Assembly: GCA_937967705.1 (NCBI GenBank)
Contig: CALCJG010000072.1
Span: forward strand, 1 to 15,073
Origin: an uncultured Spirochaetia bacterium
Lineage (GTDB): Bacteria > Spirochaetota > UBA4802 > JAGODF01
Direction: 5' to 3'
DNA: 15,073 nucleotides
The notes under the pieces were generated by a model. That model was not told the origin of the DNA. It saw nothing but the letters and a program-made list of their open reading frames with translations, and ran no database searches. The translations under genes were made by a program, and so were the position numbers. Position 1 is the first letter of the stretch; each line of letters starts with the position of its first letter. This document shows, one piece after another, positions 7,915 to 15,073 of this stretch.

Positions 7915-7931
7915 CTTGATAAAAAATCAAG
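7915..7931. promoter_or_regulatory. Inverted repeat upstream of the membrane protein gene
   Basis: CTTGAT and ATCAAG form a perfect six-base inverted repeat around AAAAA, about 52 bases before the ATG at 7863. The arms match FNR half-sites (TTGAT/ATCAA), but the spacer is five bases, not the four FNR needs. No U-run follows on either strand, so it is a poor terminator. It may be an operator or chance. The rest of the gap 7864-7982 shows no convincing promoter. Confidence 0.25.
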
Positions 7932-7982
7932 CAAAATACCGGAATATACAAGCTGACTGCAGAAATACCAGTTCGTGCATTG

Positions 7983-10900
7983 CTACAGGTATTGAAGACC
8001 GATCACGGTGATGTCGTCGTTGTCGTTGACAGGGCGGTCATTTCCCATAAAACCCTGCAGATCCTGGAATATCTCTTCGATGATCCCCTGCACTCTCAAA
8101 TTCCGTTTATCCTGAATGATCCCTTTCATGCGGTCCTCACCATAGGCCTCTCCCCGGCTGTTGAACTCCTCGAAAATACCGTCGGTAAAAAGAATGAGCT
8201 TATCCCCCTCACAGAAATCCATCTGAACATTCCTGTAGGAGACCACCTCGATCAGACCCACCATGCGGCCGGTCCGTGGCAATTCCCTTAAACCCGCCCC
8301 GGTCACCATGTATTGCGTGGGATGACCGGCAGAGGCATAATTTATACTATGCTCATTATAGTCAACGTCCAACACTATGCAGGTAAAGAACATCTTCAGT
8401 GTCTTGTAAGTCTCGACGAAGGTGCTGTTCATCTGTTCCAGAAGAATCGAAGGCTGATCATCGCTCATCTTTATCTTTTCAAATTCCCCCTTGATGATCA
8501 TGGTCACCAGGGCAGCCTGTACCCCATGCCCCGTCGCGTCAGCCAGGAATATTCTGACGACCCCGGGTCTCACCTCGAAGATATCGTAAATATCTCCCCC
8601 GACTTCCCCCATGGGACGGTATATAACCTCCGTCTCCAGTTTTCCGGACTGTTCCATACGGCCGGGCAGGATGTTCTCCTGTATTCTTTTGGCCAGGGCC
8701 AGATCCTCTTTAATGGTCTTGTAAGCCTTGTTCAGCTCCTCATAAGTTACGTTCAGCTTGGAATATGCCTCGATCAGCTCCTCATTGGTTATACTCAGTT
8801 CCCTGGATCGCCGTGCCAGTTCCGATGTCTTCCTGGCCAGTTCCTGTGTTCTCTCCTCCACTCGCGTCTCCAGTCTCTGATAAAAGGAGGCATTCTCGAT
8901 GGCAATAGCCGCCTGTGTCATGAAGACGCTCAAAAGGCTGGCGTCTTCCTGGGTAAATACGCCGCTGGACAGCTGATTGTCAAGATAGCATACCCCTATG
9001 ATTTCCTCATGATGCCGTATGGGTATGCAGAGAACGGACTTCAGATCATATTCCACAACGCTTTTCATCTCAGCAAACCTTTCTTCCCTGGCGTTGAGCG
9101 TAATTACCGGGTTCCCGCTTTTAATGACCTCATCGACAATACTGCTGGAGTATTCCTCCCTGTCAGGATTGATGATGTTCTTCGAGGCCTTGAGCTGAAG
9201 CAGGCCTTCATCATTTTTGATGAGGAGGTAGGCGCGCTGGGCCCCGGTCACCTCTATGGCCTTCGCCATGACATGCTCCAGCAACTCATCCAGGTTGAGG
9301 ATGGAACTGATATCCTGGCTCACCTTGATTATGGATGAAATCTTCTGTTTGTCCACAAGTCTTTGTACCGTGGTGGACTCCTCCTCGTAGTTGACCCCCA
9401 TCATCTCCGCAGTTTTCTGAAGATTAACCCGGGATCCTATCTCCTTGAATATCCGATAGGCCGATTCCAGTCTGCCCCGGGCCGCCTCCAGCCTGCCCGT
9501 ATGGTCCAGGTATCTGCCGTACTCGAAGAATCCCATCCCCAGTTCGTATTTTCGGAGATATTCGGCACAGTGATTGATAGCCCTTAGGAGATATTTTTCC
9601 GCTCGCTTGTCCCTTTGCATGGCGGCATAATATTTTCCGGCTATTCTCAGGGCCGTACCGTAGTGGGTTGGCCATGATTTCGTGATCCGGAGAGCCTTTT
9701 TAACGGTCTTCTCGGCTTTCAGACGAAGGGCCAGCTTCTCCCCAGGGCTGAGATCCTTCCTGTCCTCGGCCCATTGTTTCAGATAAGCCGCGGCAAGGTA
9801 GGGATAGAGATAAACCGTATACTGCTTGAGAAAATCATTTTTCTCGATGATCTCCCGTGCCTCCTCAAGACAGATAACAGCATCCTCCAGTTGCCCGGTT
9901 TCCTGTAAGAGCCGGCCTTCATTGATGAGGGATTCGCAGTAGACAAAGGTGATATCATGCTTCTTGCTCAAATCCCTGGCGTTTCTGACCAGCTCCTCCG
10001 CCCCCTCGTAATTGCCCCTTTCAATATTGTACTGGGCGCTGTAAATCATCGACACGCTGATCCCGTAATTATCCCGTGAGCGTCCAACGATATCGTAATA
10101 TTCATGATTGATCTTCTGGGCGCTGTTGTAGTTACCCAGGAAATACTGGACATGTATCATCCCGTTCAGGGTCATGCCAAGCTCCCGGAGATCCCCGATC
10201 TTGCGGAAAATGGCGCTGCTCTGTTCAAAGCACTCAAGACTTTTAGAATAATCCCCCTTCCACTCATAACAGAAACCCAGGAACTGCAGGGACTGGGCTA
10301 TTCCCCACTCATCCTTAAAGAGCTTCTTGATCTCAATGGCCCGGTTTTGATTGCGGATGGATCTTGCGAAGAGGGGCAACGCCATCTGCAGGCTGGCATA
10401 GGCCCCCAAGCTGATTCCCAACTCCCGGGATATGCCCAGTCGCCGTTGGGAGATGTTGAGCATTCGCATGATGGAGCGGATGAATTTCTTTATATCGCTC
10501 AGGATATACATCCAGTTGAGCGTAAGATAGAACCAGACGATAATTTGATCTTTCTTATCCCTATTCCTCATGCCGGTAAAGAGGGAGTGGAACAGCTCCT
10601 GAACGAAATGGACGAACAGCTCTCTCAGGGCACTCGGAACGACCCTCAAGGTACCAGTTGGCAGTCTTTCCCCCAGGATTTCGAGACCCCGACGGCCGTA
10701 TTCCTCGCAATTTTTCCAATCCCCTTTTTTGAAATAGGCACGGCTTATGTTTTTGTTGTAGTCGGCCTTTTTCAGCAGTTCGATAGAATTATCGAGAAGC
10801 TCGTTGAAAAGAGCGATTGCCTCGTCGTTTTTTCCGATCGTCTGATAGATTTCTCCCAGGTCCTCTCTAGTCCGAATCCACATCTCCCTCTTGTCTTCTG

Positions 10901-13214
10901 CAAGCCCCGAGAGAGATATCCCAAGCAGCTTGAGCACGAGGGAATAATACTTGATCGCCTCCTCGTTGGCATATTTTTCTTTTGCCTTTACACCTGCGGG
11001 GAAGGCGTAAGTAAGGGATTTCTCAGGATTATTACCCTCAATATAATGATGTGCAAGATCGAAAAGGAGGGATTCCTCATCCTCTTTGTAATTGCGCTCC
11101 ATCATTTTTGCAATATGAAGATGACTCTGCTTCCTCTCCTCCGTCCTGAGCCGGGAATAAAAGGCTTCCTTGATCCTATCATGAGCGAAATATAATATCC
11201 CTTTTTCATCAGGCTCCGTTTCCAGGAACTGCAGATGCAGGGCCTTGTCGATCATACTGACGATATCTCCCTTTTCGTAATCCAGCAGCCTAAAAAGCAG
11301 ATCCAATGTAAACCTTCTTCCGATCACAGAAGCGAGTGAGAGAACCTTCATCTCCCGTTCATCCAGCTGGGATATGCGGTTCAGGATAACATCGATTACA
11401 GTAGGGGATATCTCGATGGTCCCCAAGACATCATAACTGATATTCCAACGGTTTCCCGCATAAAAGAGTGCATTTTCATTAACCAGCTGCTTCAGTATCT
11501 CCAGGGCGAAAAATGGATTTCCCCGGCTCTTGTTCAGTATGAACTCGGAGATATCCTTTATGGACTCATCGTCCGTGAAGAGCAAACTGGAGATAAAGCC
11601 TTCCATTTTATGCCGGTCAAATAGCCCCAGGCTCATCAACTCGACTCGCTTGTCATGGACGTAAAGGTTGATCATCTTCTGGAGTGTGTGATACTCGTAG
11701 AGTTCATTATCCCGGTAAGTGCCCACGATGAGTATCCGAGACCTATCGAACTGTCCTATAATCTCCCTCATCAGGGTAAAGCTGCCCTCATCCGACCACT
11801 GGAGGTCATCGAAGACGAGGACCATGAGCTTTTCGATTTCGGCGATATGTTGAAAAAATTGACCCGAGGCGATGAGGAACCGCTCGTTTTCACGGTCCGG
11901 CTCAAGACCTACCAGCTCAGGACAATCGCCCAGCAGAACTTCCATTTCCTTGCTCAGCTGGAGAATGACCCTGCCGAGTCCGCCAATCCGGTTCTGTATC
12001 TGTTTTTTTACAGCCTGTTTCTTGTTTTCCGTATACCTGTTGAAAAGCTTGAGATAGAAACTCAGCTGATCACGGAAAGGTCCGTATGGCGTCTTATTCT
12101 CGCCGGCAAAACACTTTCCTGTCAGGAAAACACCGCCAAGGGAGATGACATATCCTTTCAGTTCCTCCAGCAGACGGGTTTTCCCTCTCCCGGCTTCGCC
12201 CCCAATAAAGACCGCCCGGCCCTCGCCGCTTATGGCCCGGTCCGCCAGATCCCTAAGGCTCTTCATCTCCTGCTCGCGTCCGATGAGTCCTGTCCGAAAG
12301 GTTAGCCTTACTCTCCTGTCCTCCTGCCCCGGCATGAAATCATAGCGGTCGTTTAAAACCTTTTCTACGTCCTTCAGCAGCCCCTCCGCGCTCTGATAGC
12401 GCTTCTCCTGGTCCTTTTCCATGAGTTTCATCACCATCTTGCTTACCACTACGGGCAAATCGCGGTTTAGATCCGCCGGTGGCCGGGCCATCTGGGCCAC
12501 ATGCTGGTGGATAAGAGAACTCACATCCTCACCCTTGAAAGGAAGTTCACCGGTGAGAAGCTGGTAGAAGACGACGCCGAGTGAATAGAGATCGCTTCGC
12601 TCATCTACGTTCTTCTTCACAAGTCCCGTCTGCTCGGGAGACATGTAGCTAAAAGTTCCTAAGACCTCCTCGATATCTCCCATGTCCGCAAATTCCTTCA
12701 GTTGAGCCAGACCGAAATCGATCAGTTTTATCTGATCCGTCTTCAGCATGCCTCCATTCTGTAAAATCATGATGTTTCCCGGCTTGATGTCCCGGTGTAT
12801 GATACCGTTATCGTGGATATGGCTCAGAGCACGGCAAAGGCCTGAAATGATCACGAGGGCGGTCTTCCAATCTGGAAACCTCTTCCGAGATACCATCTCG
12901 AAGAGATTTCCTCCGCGGATGTACTCCATCACGATATAGTGCATCCCCGGCATCGAGGGAGAGTCGGTCTCCCCGACCTCATGGATTTTAATGATATTGG
13001 GATGGTTTATGCGGGAAATTGTGGTTGCTTCAGAATGGAACCGAATCACATCCTCGATCCTTCTTGATGTCCCCTTCCGTTTCAGGATCTTCACGGCCAC
13101 GGTGCTTCCGGTCTTCTCCAGATCCTCAGCCATGAAGACATAACTCATGCCTCCCTCAGCAATGGGGCTGGTGATCCTGTAACGCTTTTGGATGATCTCG
13201 CCGGTGATGTCCAT
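7983..13214 (-). CDS. Giant signalling protein: Ser/Thr kinase, AAA-ATPase, TPR, GAF and PP2C/SpoIIE phosphatase
   Basis: A 1743-residue cytosolic protein. Numbered from the ATG at 13214, the domains are as follows. First is a Hanks-type kinase (about 10-290): glycine loop IAEGGMSYVF, Lys42 in VAVKILK, HRD catalytic loop with Asp142, DFG 166-168, then SPEQ. It looks active. Second is an AAA/STAND-like ATPase (about 310-560): Walker A GGEAGRGKT at 338-346 and Walker B LMVLVFDD at 463-470. A winged-helix-like region and about 500 residues of TPR-type helical repeats run to about 1280. A GAF domain follows (about 1305-1445), then a coiled coil (about 1450-1510). Last is an RsbU/SpoIIE PP2C phosphatase with GGDIYD (Asp1541, Asp1544), DATGHG (Asp1559), TDG (Asp1678) and NDNDD near the end. 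All metal aspartates are present. The ATG has AGGAG at six bases; a GTG at 13247 would add 11 residues and also has an AGGAG, nine bases away. Its target is unknown, and no anti-sigma or STAS gene is nearby. Confidence 0.93.
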   Translation of the reverse strand: MDITGEIIQKRYRITSPIAEGGMSYVFMAEDLEKTGSTVAVKILKRKGTSRRIEDVIRFHSEATTISRINHPNIIKIHEVGETDSPSMPGMHYIVMEYIRGGNLFEMVSRKRFPDWKTALVIISGLCRALSHIHDNGIIHRDIKPGNIMILQNGGMLKTDQIKLIDFGLAQLKEFADMGDIEEVLGTFSYMSPEQTGLVKKNVDERSDLYSLGVVFYQLLTGELPFKGEDVSSLIHQHVAQMARPPADLNRDLPVVVSKMVMKLMEKDQEKRYQSAEGLLKDVEKVLNDRYDFMPGQEDRRVRLTFRTGLIGREQEMKSLRDLADRAISGEGRAVFIGGEAGRGKTRLLEELKGYVISLGGVFLTGKCFAGENKTPYGPFRDQLSFYLKLFNRYTENKKQAVKKQIQNRIGGLGRVILQLSKEMEVLLGDCPELVGLEPDRENERFLIASGQFFQHIAEIEKLMVLVFDDLQWSDEGSFTLMREIIGQFDRSRILIVGTYRDNELYEYHTLQKMINLYVHDKRVELMSLGLFDRHKMEGFISSLLFTDDESIKDISEFILNKSRGNPFFALEILKQLVNENALFYAGNRWNISYDVLGTIEISPTVIDVILNRISQLDEREMKVLSLASVIGRRFTLDLLFRLLDYEKGDIVSMIDKALHLQFLETEPDEKGILYFAHDRIKEAFYSRLRTEERKQSHLHIAKMMERNYKEDEESLLFDLAHHYIEGNNPEKSLTYAFPAGVKAKEKYANEEAIKYYSLVLKLLGISLSGLAEDKREMWIRTREDLGEIYQTIGKNDEAIALFNELLDNSIELLKKADYNKNISRAYFKKGDWKNCEEYGRRGLEILGERLPTGTLRVVPSALRELFVHFVQELFHSLFTGMRNRDKKDQIIVWFYLTLNWMYILSDIKKFIRSIMRMLNISQRRLGISRELGISLGAYASLQMALPLFARSIRNQNRAIEIKKLFKDEWGIAQSLQFLGFCYEWKGDYSKSLECFEQSSAIFRKIGDLRELGMTLNGMIHVQYFLGNYNSAQKINHEYYDIVGRSRDNYGISVSMIYSAQYNIERGNYEGAEELVRNARDLSKKHDITFVYCESLINEGRLLQETGQLEDAVICLEEAREIIEKNDFLKQYTVYLYPYLAAAYLKQWAEDRKDLSPGEKLALRLKAEKTVKKALRITKSWPTHYGTALRIAGKYYAAMQRDKRAEKYLLRAINHCAEYLRKYELGMGFFEYGRYLDHTGRLEAARGRLESAYRIFKEIGSRVNLQKTAEMMGVNYEEESTTVQRLVDKQKISSIIKVSQDISSILNLDELLEHVMAKAIEVTGAQRAYLLIKNDEGLLQLKASKNIINPDREEYSSSIVDEVIKSGNPVITLNAREERFAEMKSVVEYDLKSVLCIPIRHHEEIIGVCYLDNQLSSGVFTQEDASLLSVFMTQAAIAIENASFYQRLETRVEERTQELARKTSELARRSRELSITNEELIEAYSKLNVTYEELNKAYKTIKEDLALAKRIQENILPGRMEQSGKLETEVIYRPMGEVGGDIYDIFEVRPGVVRIFLADATGHGVQAALVTMIIKGEFEKIKMSDDQPSILLEQMNSTFVETYKTLKMFFTCIVLDVDYNEHSINYASAGHPTQYMVTGAGLRELPRTGRMVGLIEVVSYRNVQMDFCEGDKLILFTDGIFEEFNSRGEAYGEDRMKGIIQDKRNLRVQGIIEEIFQDLQGFMGNDRPVNDNDDITVIGLQYL

Positions 13215-13277
13215 GACATGCTCCTGGCCTGGCAGGGATGATGGCACTCGGTGAAACTCCTGCCCTTATAGCCCAGA

Positions 13278-13306
13278 ATAATGCTATGCAGGTTGGATAT
13301 TTTCAA
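13278..13306 (-). promoter_or_regulatory. Sigma70-type promoter for the giant kinase-phosphatase gene
   Basis: On the minus strand, TTGAAA (13301-13306, five of six) and CATTAT (13278-13283, four of six) are 17 bases apart. Transcription would begin near 13270, about 56 bases before the ATG at 13214 and 24 before the alternative GTG at 13247. It lies between the deacetylase stop and the kinase gene, so the kinase probably has its own transcript. Confidence 0.5.
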
Positions 13307-13343
13307 ACACTTTTTAATAAGGACTGAAATAATTCAGCCGAAC

Positions 13344-14591
13344 CTAATCACCGGAAAGCAGTTGGCTGACGGTAACCATCCGATACCCCTTCTTGCGGAT
13401 TCCCTCGATGATTCCTGGAAGCGCCTTGTGGGTGTTCTTCGCGTCCCCGTTGATATGGAGCAGGACTATGGATCCGTTACTCAGATGTTTCAATGTGGCT
13501 CCGGCGATGTCATCGCTGGTTTTTTTCGCCAGATAATCATCAGAGCCGACATCCCATAGCACGAGGGAGAGCTTCAACCGGCGTGCCTCCTTTCTGACCC
13601 GATTATCATACCGCCCGAATGGCGGCCGGAAGAGCGATGGTACCTTCCCGGTAACCCTCTGTATGATTCTCTGTGTGGATTCCATCTCCCTCCTTATGCC
13701 GCCTGCAGAGAGTTTTGTCAGATCCGGATGCCGGTAGGTATGGTTTCCCAACTCGAAATACTTAACATTGGCCAGCCGGCGGGATTGTTCCCTGCGTTTT
13801 TCTATCCATCGCCCGGAGAGGAAAAAGGTGGCCGGTGTTTCCGTACGGACGAGGGTGTCCAGTATGCTCGTTATGTTCTCCTCGGAATCGTTCACATCCC
13901 CCGCATCGAAGGTTAGGGCCACCCGTTTTTCCGACCGTGCCCCATGATAATGGACCGCCCCCTTTCCCGAATAATAGGGATAAAGCGATGCCAGAGCCGA
14001 TCTTTTCTTTTGAGTGTCTCCCTTGAGGCGTACATTCTTTTTTTTATCAAAAACTCCTCCCTTCGGTTTCTTCCCCGGTTTAATATCAGGAGCTTTATCA
14101 ACCCTTTTCTCATGGGACATTTTCTTTTTCGGGACCTCATGACCGGAATCGATCCCCAACCGGTTTTTAAATTCCTGGTCCTCCCCATAGGGAACTTTTT
14201 CCGGCATTGAAATCAGCCCCGACTTCTTCTCTCCCCCGGAATCACTACGCAGAGGCGTTACCACGCTTTTTTCCCTGATGGGCATCGCGGGGGTGTATGT
14301 CCTGGGTCTGGTGGCATCTCTCAGGGTTTGCACATAGCTGTCATAGAGCTTCTTACGGGATTCCCGGGAGAGACGGATCTTTTCCTCCATAAGAGACTGG
14401 AAATCGTTTATCCGTCCCCTCTGGTTATCGATAATGGAAAGAAGACCCTGATGTGGTTCCTTATGGAGGGACCGAAGCACGGAGTGATAGTCCCAGCCGC
14501 GCCGATGGGCGACGAGGAATGCCGTTCCGACGGCCATGACGATAACTGCCAGTATAATGACAAATTTTGCCCGTTTCGCGAGCAAAATCAT
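13344..14591 (-). CDS. Membrane-anchored polysaccharide deacetylase (NodB domain)
   Basis: A 415-residue protein with one N-terminal hydrophobic segment (about 9-27) that probably anchors it in the inner membrane with the rest outside. Residues about 45-215 are a hydrophilic spacer very rich in Lys, with Asp and Pro, and no recognisable fold. The NodB carbohydrate esterase 4 domain fills 220-415: motif 1 TFDAGD (227-232), motif 2 HTYRH (284-288), motif 3 RPPFGRYD (322-329), motif 4 WDVGSDDY and motif 5 LLHI with His379. The family removes acetyl groups from peptidoglycan or other N-acetyl sugars. The first Asp of motif 1 (catalytic base) is kept, while the second, usually a metal ligand, is Ala. 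TFDAG variants are known in the family. The ATG has AAGGAGG five bases upstream. It lies 55 bases after the propeller gene, so the two may form one operon. The substrate is not deducible. Confidence 0.9.
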   Translation of the reverse strand: MILLAKRAKFVIILAVIVMAVGTAFLVAHRRGWDYHSVLRSLHKEPHQGLLSIIDNQRGRINDFQSLMEEKIRLSRESRKKLYDSYVQTLRDATRPRTYTPAMPIREKSVVTPLRSDSGGEKKSGLISMPEKVPYGEDQEFKNRLGIDSGHEVPKKKMSHEKRVDKAPDIKPGKKPKGGVFDKKKNVRLKGDTQKKRSALASLYPYYSGKGAVHYHGARSEKRVALTFDAGDVNDSEENITSILDTLVRTETPATFFLSGRWIEKRREQSRRLANVKYFELGNHTYRHPDLTKLSAGGIRREMESTQRIIQRVTGKVPSLFRPPFGRYDNRVRKEARRLKLSLVLWDVGSDDYLAKKTSDDIAGATLKHLSNGSIVLLHINGDAKNTHKALPGIIEGIRKKGYRMVTVSQLLSGD

Positions 14592-14646
14592 TACCTCCTC
14601 CTTGCCGGGTGTGCAACCACCGATGAACTGGGGGATTGCGTCTGTA

Positions 14647-15073
14647 CTACTTAATTACAGTGTCGTCCGGTTTTCCGGTTTCCAGTGATAAAAATTCTCG
14701 CCGCCCTGAGGCATATCGCAGTTCCACGGTCTTTTTCAGGAAGAGATATTCTCGGAGATCTTGCTCCACCCTGTGATGCCAGAACTTGGAACCGTTTACC
14801 GGATTGACCTTTATAAGATAATGCTCATCCTGCTGATCGATAAAGATGAAATAGAGGGAGCCCTGGTAAAGCAGTTGGAGAAAGGATTTACCCGGTATGA
14901 ACCAGAATGTGTTTCCGCCCTCCTTCGACAGGGCAAGAAACTGACCGCTGGTTTCGTCAAACTCCACGGCAAGATAATATCTCGCATCGTCTTCCAGGAC
15001 ATTGTCGATATGCAGAGCATCGGGAATCTTTTTGGCCCACAGCTTTTTGCCGGCATCATCCCTTGCACGGCAC
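14647..15073 (-). CDS. PQQ-like beta-propeller protein (5' end missing)
   Basis: The frame is open from the right edge to TAG at 14647-14649, giving the last 141 residues; the start lies outside the window. Four blade-like signatures recur about every 40 residues. They are DDAGKKLWAKKI (fragment residues 5-16), SKEGGNTFWFIP (49-60), VNPVNGSKFWHH (89-100) and SLETGKPDD near the end. This Gly-x-x-x-Trp spacing marks PQQ-type propeller repeats, as in BamB-like and quinoprotein-like proteins. No cofactor residues can be judged from this part, so it may be a structural or binding propeller. It ends 55 bases before the deacetylase start and probably shares its transcript, suggesting an envelope role. 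Assignment rests on the repeat pattern only. Confidence 0.65.
   Translation of the reverse strand, partial: CRARDDAGKKLWAKKIPDALHIDNVLEDDARYYLAVEFDETSGQFLALSKEGGNTFWFIPGKSFLQLLYQGSLYFIFIDQQDEHYLIKVNPVNGSKFWHHRVEQDLREYLFLKKTVELRYASGRREFLSLETGKPDDTVIK

Noticed and set aside
7915..7931. FNR binding site
   Set aside because: The arms fit, but the five-base spacer does not match the four-base spacing of FNR sites; kept only as a generic inverted repeat.
8313..12305. Several long plus-strand frames (8313-9338, 10104-11195, 11655-12305) over the giant kinase gene
   Set aside because: All are antisense to a gene with motifs along its whole length; none shows recognisable motifs or a good ribosome site.
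13322..13339. Seven-base hairpin just after the deacetylase stop as a terminator
   Set aside because: On the minus strand the stem includes a G-U pair and no U-run follows, so an intrinsic terminator is not supported.

Overview
The window is about 15 kb of compact bacterial DNA of roughly even base composition. It has ten protein genes, of which the first and last are cut by the window edges. I see no RNA genes, insertion sequences, CRISPR arrays or phage genes. The gene mix is a glutamate-1-semialdehyde route to haem, flavin-dependent ThyX, a thiolase plus an MFE-2-type 3-hydroxyacyl-CoA dehydrogenase, a PQQ-type propeller, and a very large Ser/Thr kinase with AAA, TPR, GAF and PP2C domains. 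This suggests a Gram-negative, probably anaerobic or metabolically versatile bacterium such as a deltaproteobacterium (Desulfobacterota) or a spirochaete. That placement is inference; no taxonomic marker is present.

Layout: 1-339 (+) is the end of a dCMP deaminase. 314-1501 (-) is an acetyl-CoA C-acyltransferase whose 3' end overlaps the deaminase. 1779-2888 (+) is a soluble PAS histidine kinase with its own good promoter and an eroded ATP-binding domain. 2889-5156 (-) is the hemB-hemL operon for porphyrin synthesis; hemL ends on the base next to the histidine kinase stop. 5313-5951 (+) is thyX, divergent from hemB. 5980-7863 (-) is a two-gene unit: a six-helix membrane protein of unknown function, then the dehydrogenase. 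7983-13214 (-) is one 1743-residue signalling protein with a kinase at one end and a phosphatase at the other. 13344-15073 (-) is a membrane-anchored polysaccharide deacetylase preceded by the C-terminal part of a PQQ-like beta-propeller protein.

The genes fall into small functional sets. dCMP deaminase makes dUMP and ThyX turns dUMP into dTMP. HemB and HemL are two early steps of tetrapyrrole synthesis. The thiolase and the dehydrogenase are both acyl-CoA enzymes of beta-oxidation or polyhydroxyalkanoate type. The deacetylase probably acts on the envelope. The two signalling proteins are the most unusual content. One is a giant protein joining a Hanks-type kinase, a STAND-like AAA/TPR core, a GAF domain and an RsbU/SpoIIE-like phosphatase. 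The other is a histidine kinase that keeps its phospho-acceptor histidine but has lost most ATP-binding signatures. No intergenic gap exceeds 300 bases; the longest, 1502-1778, holds the promoters described below.
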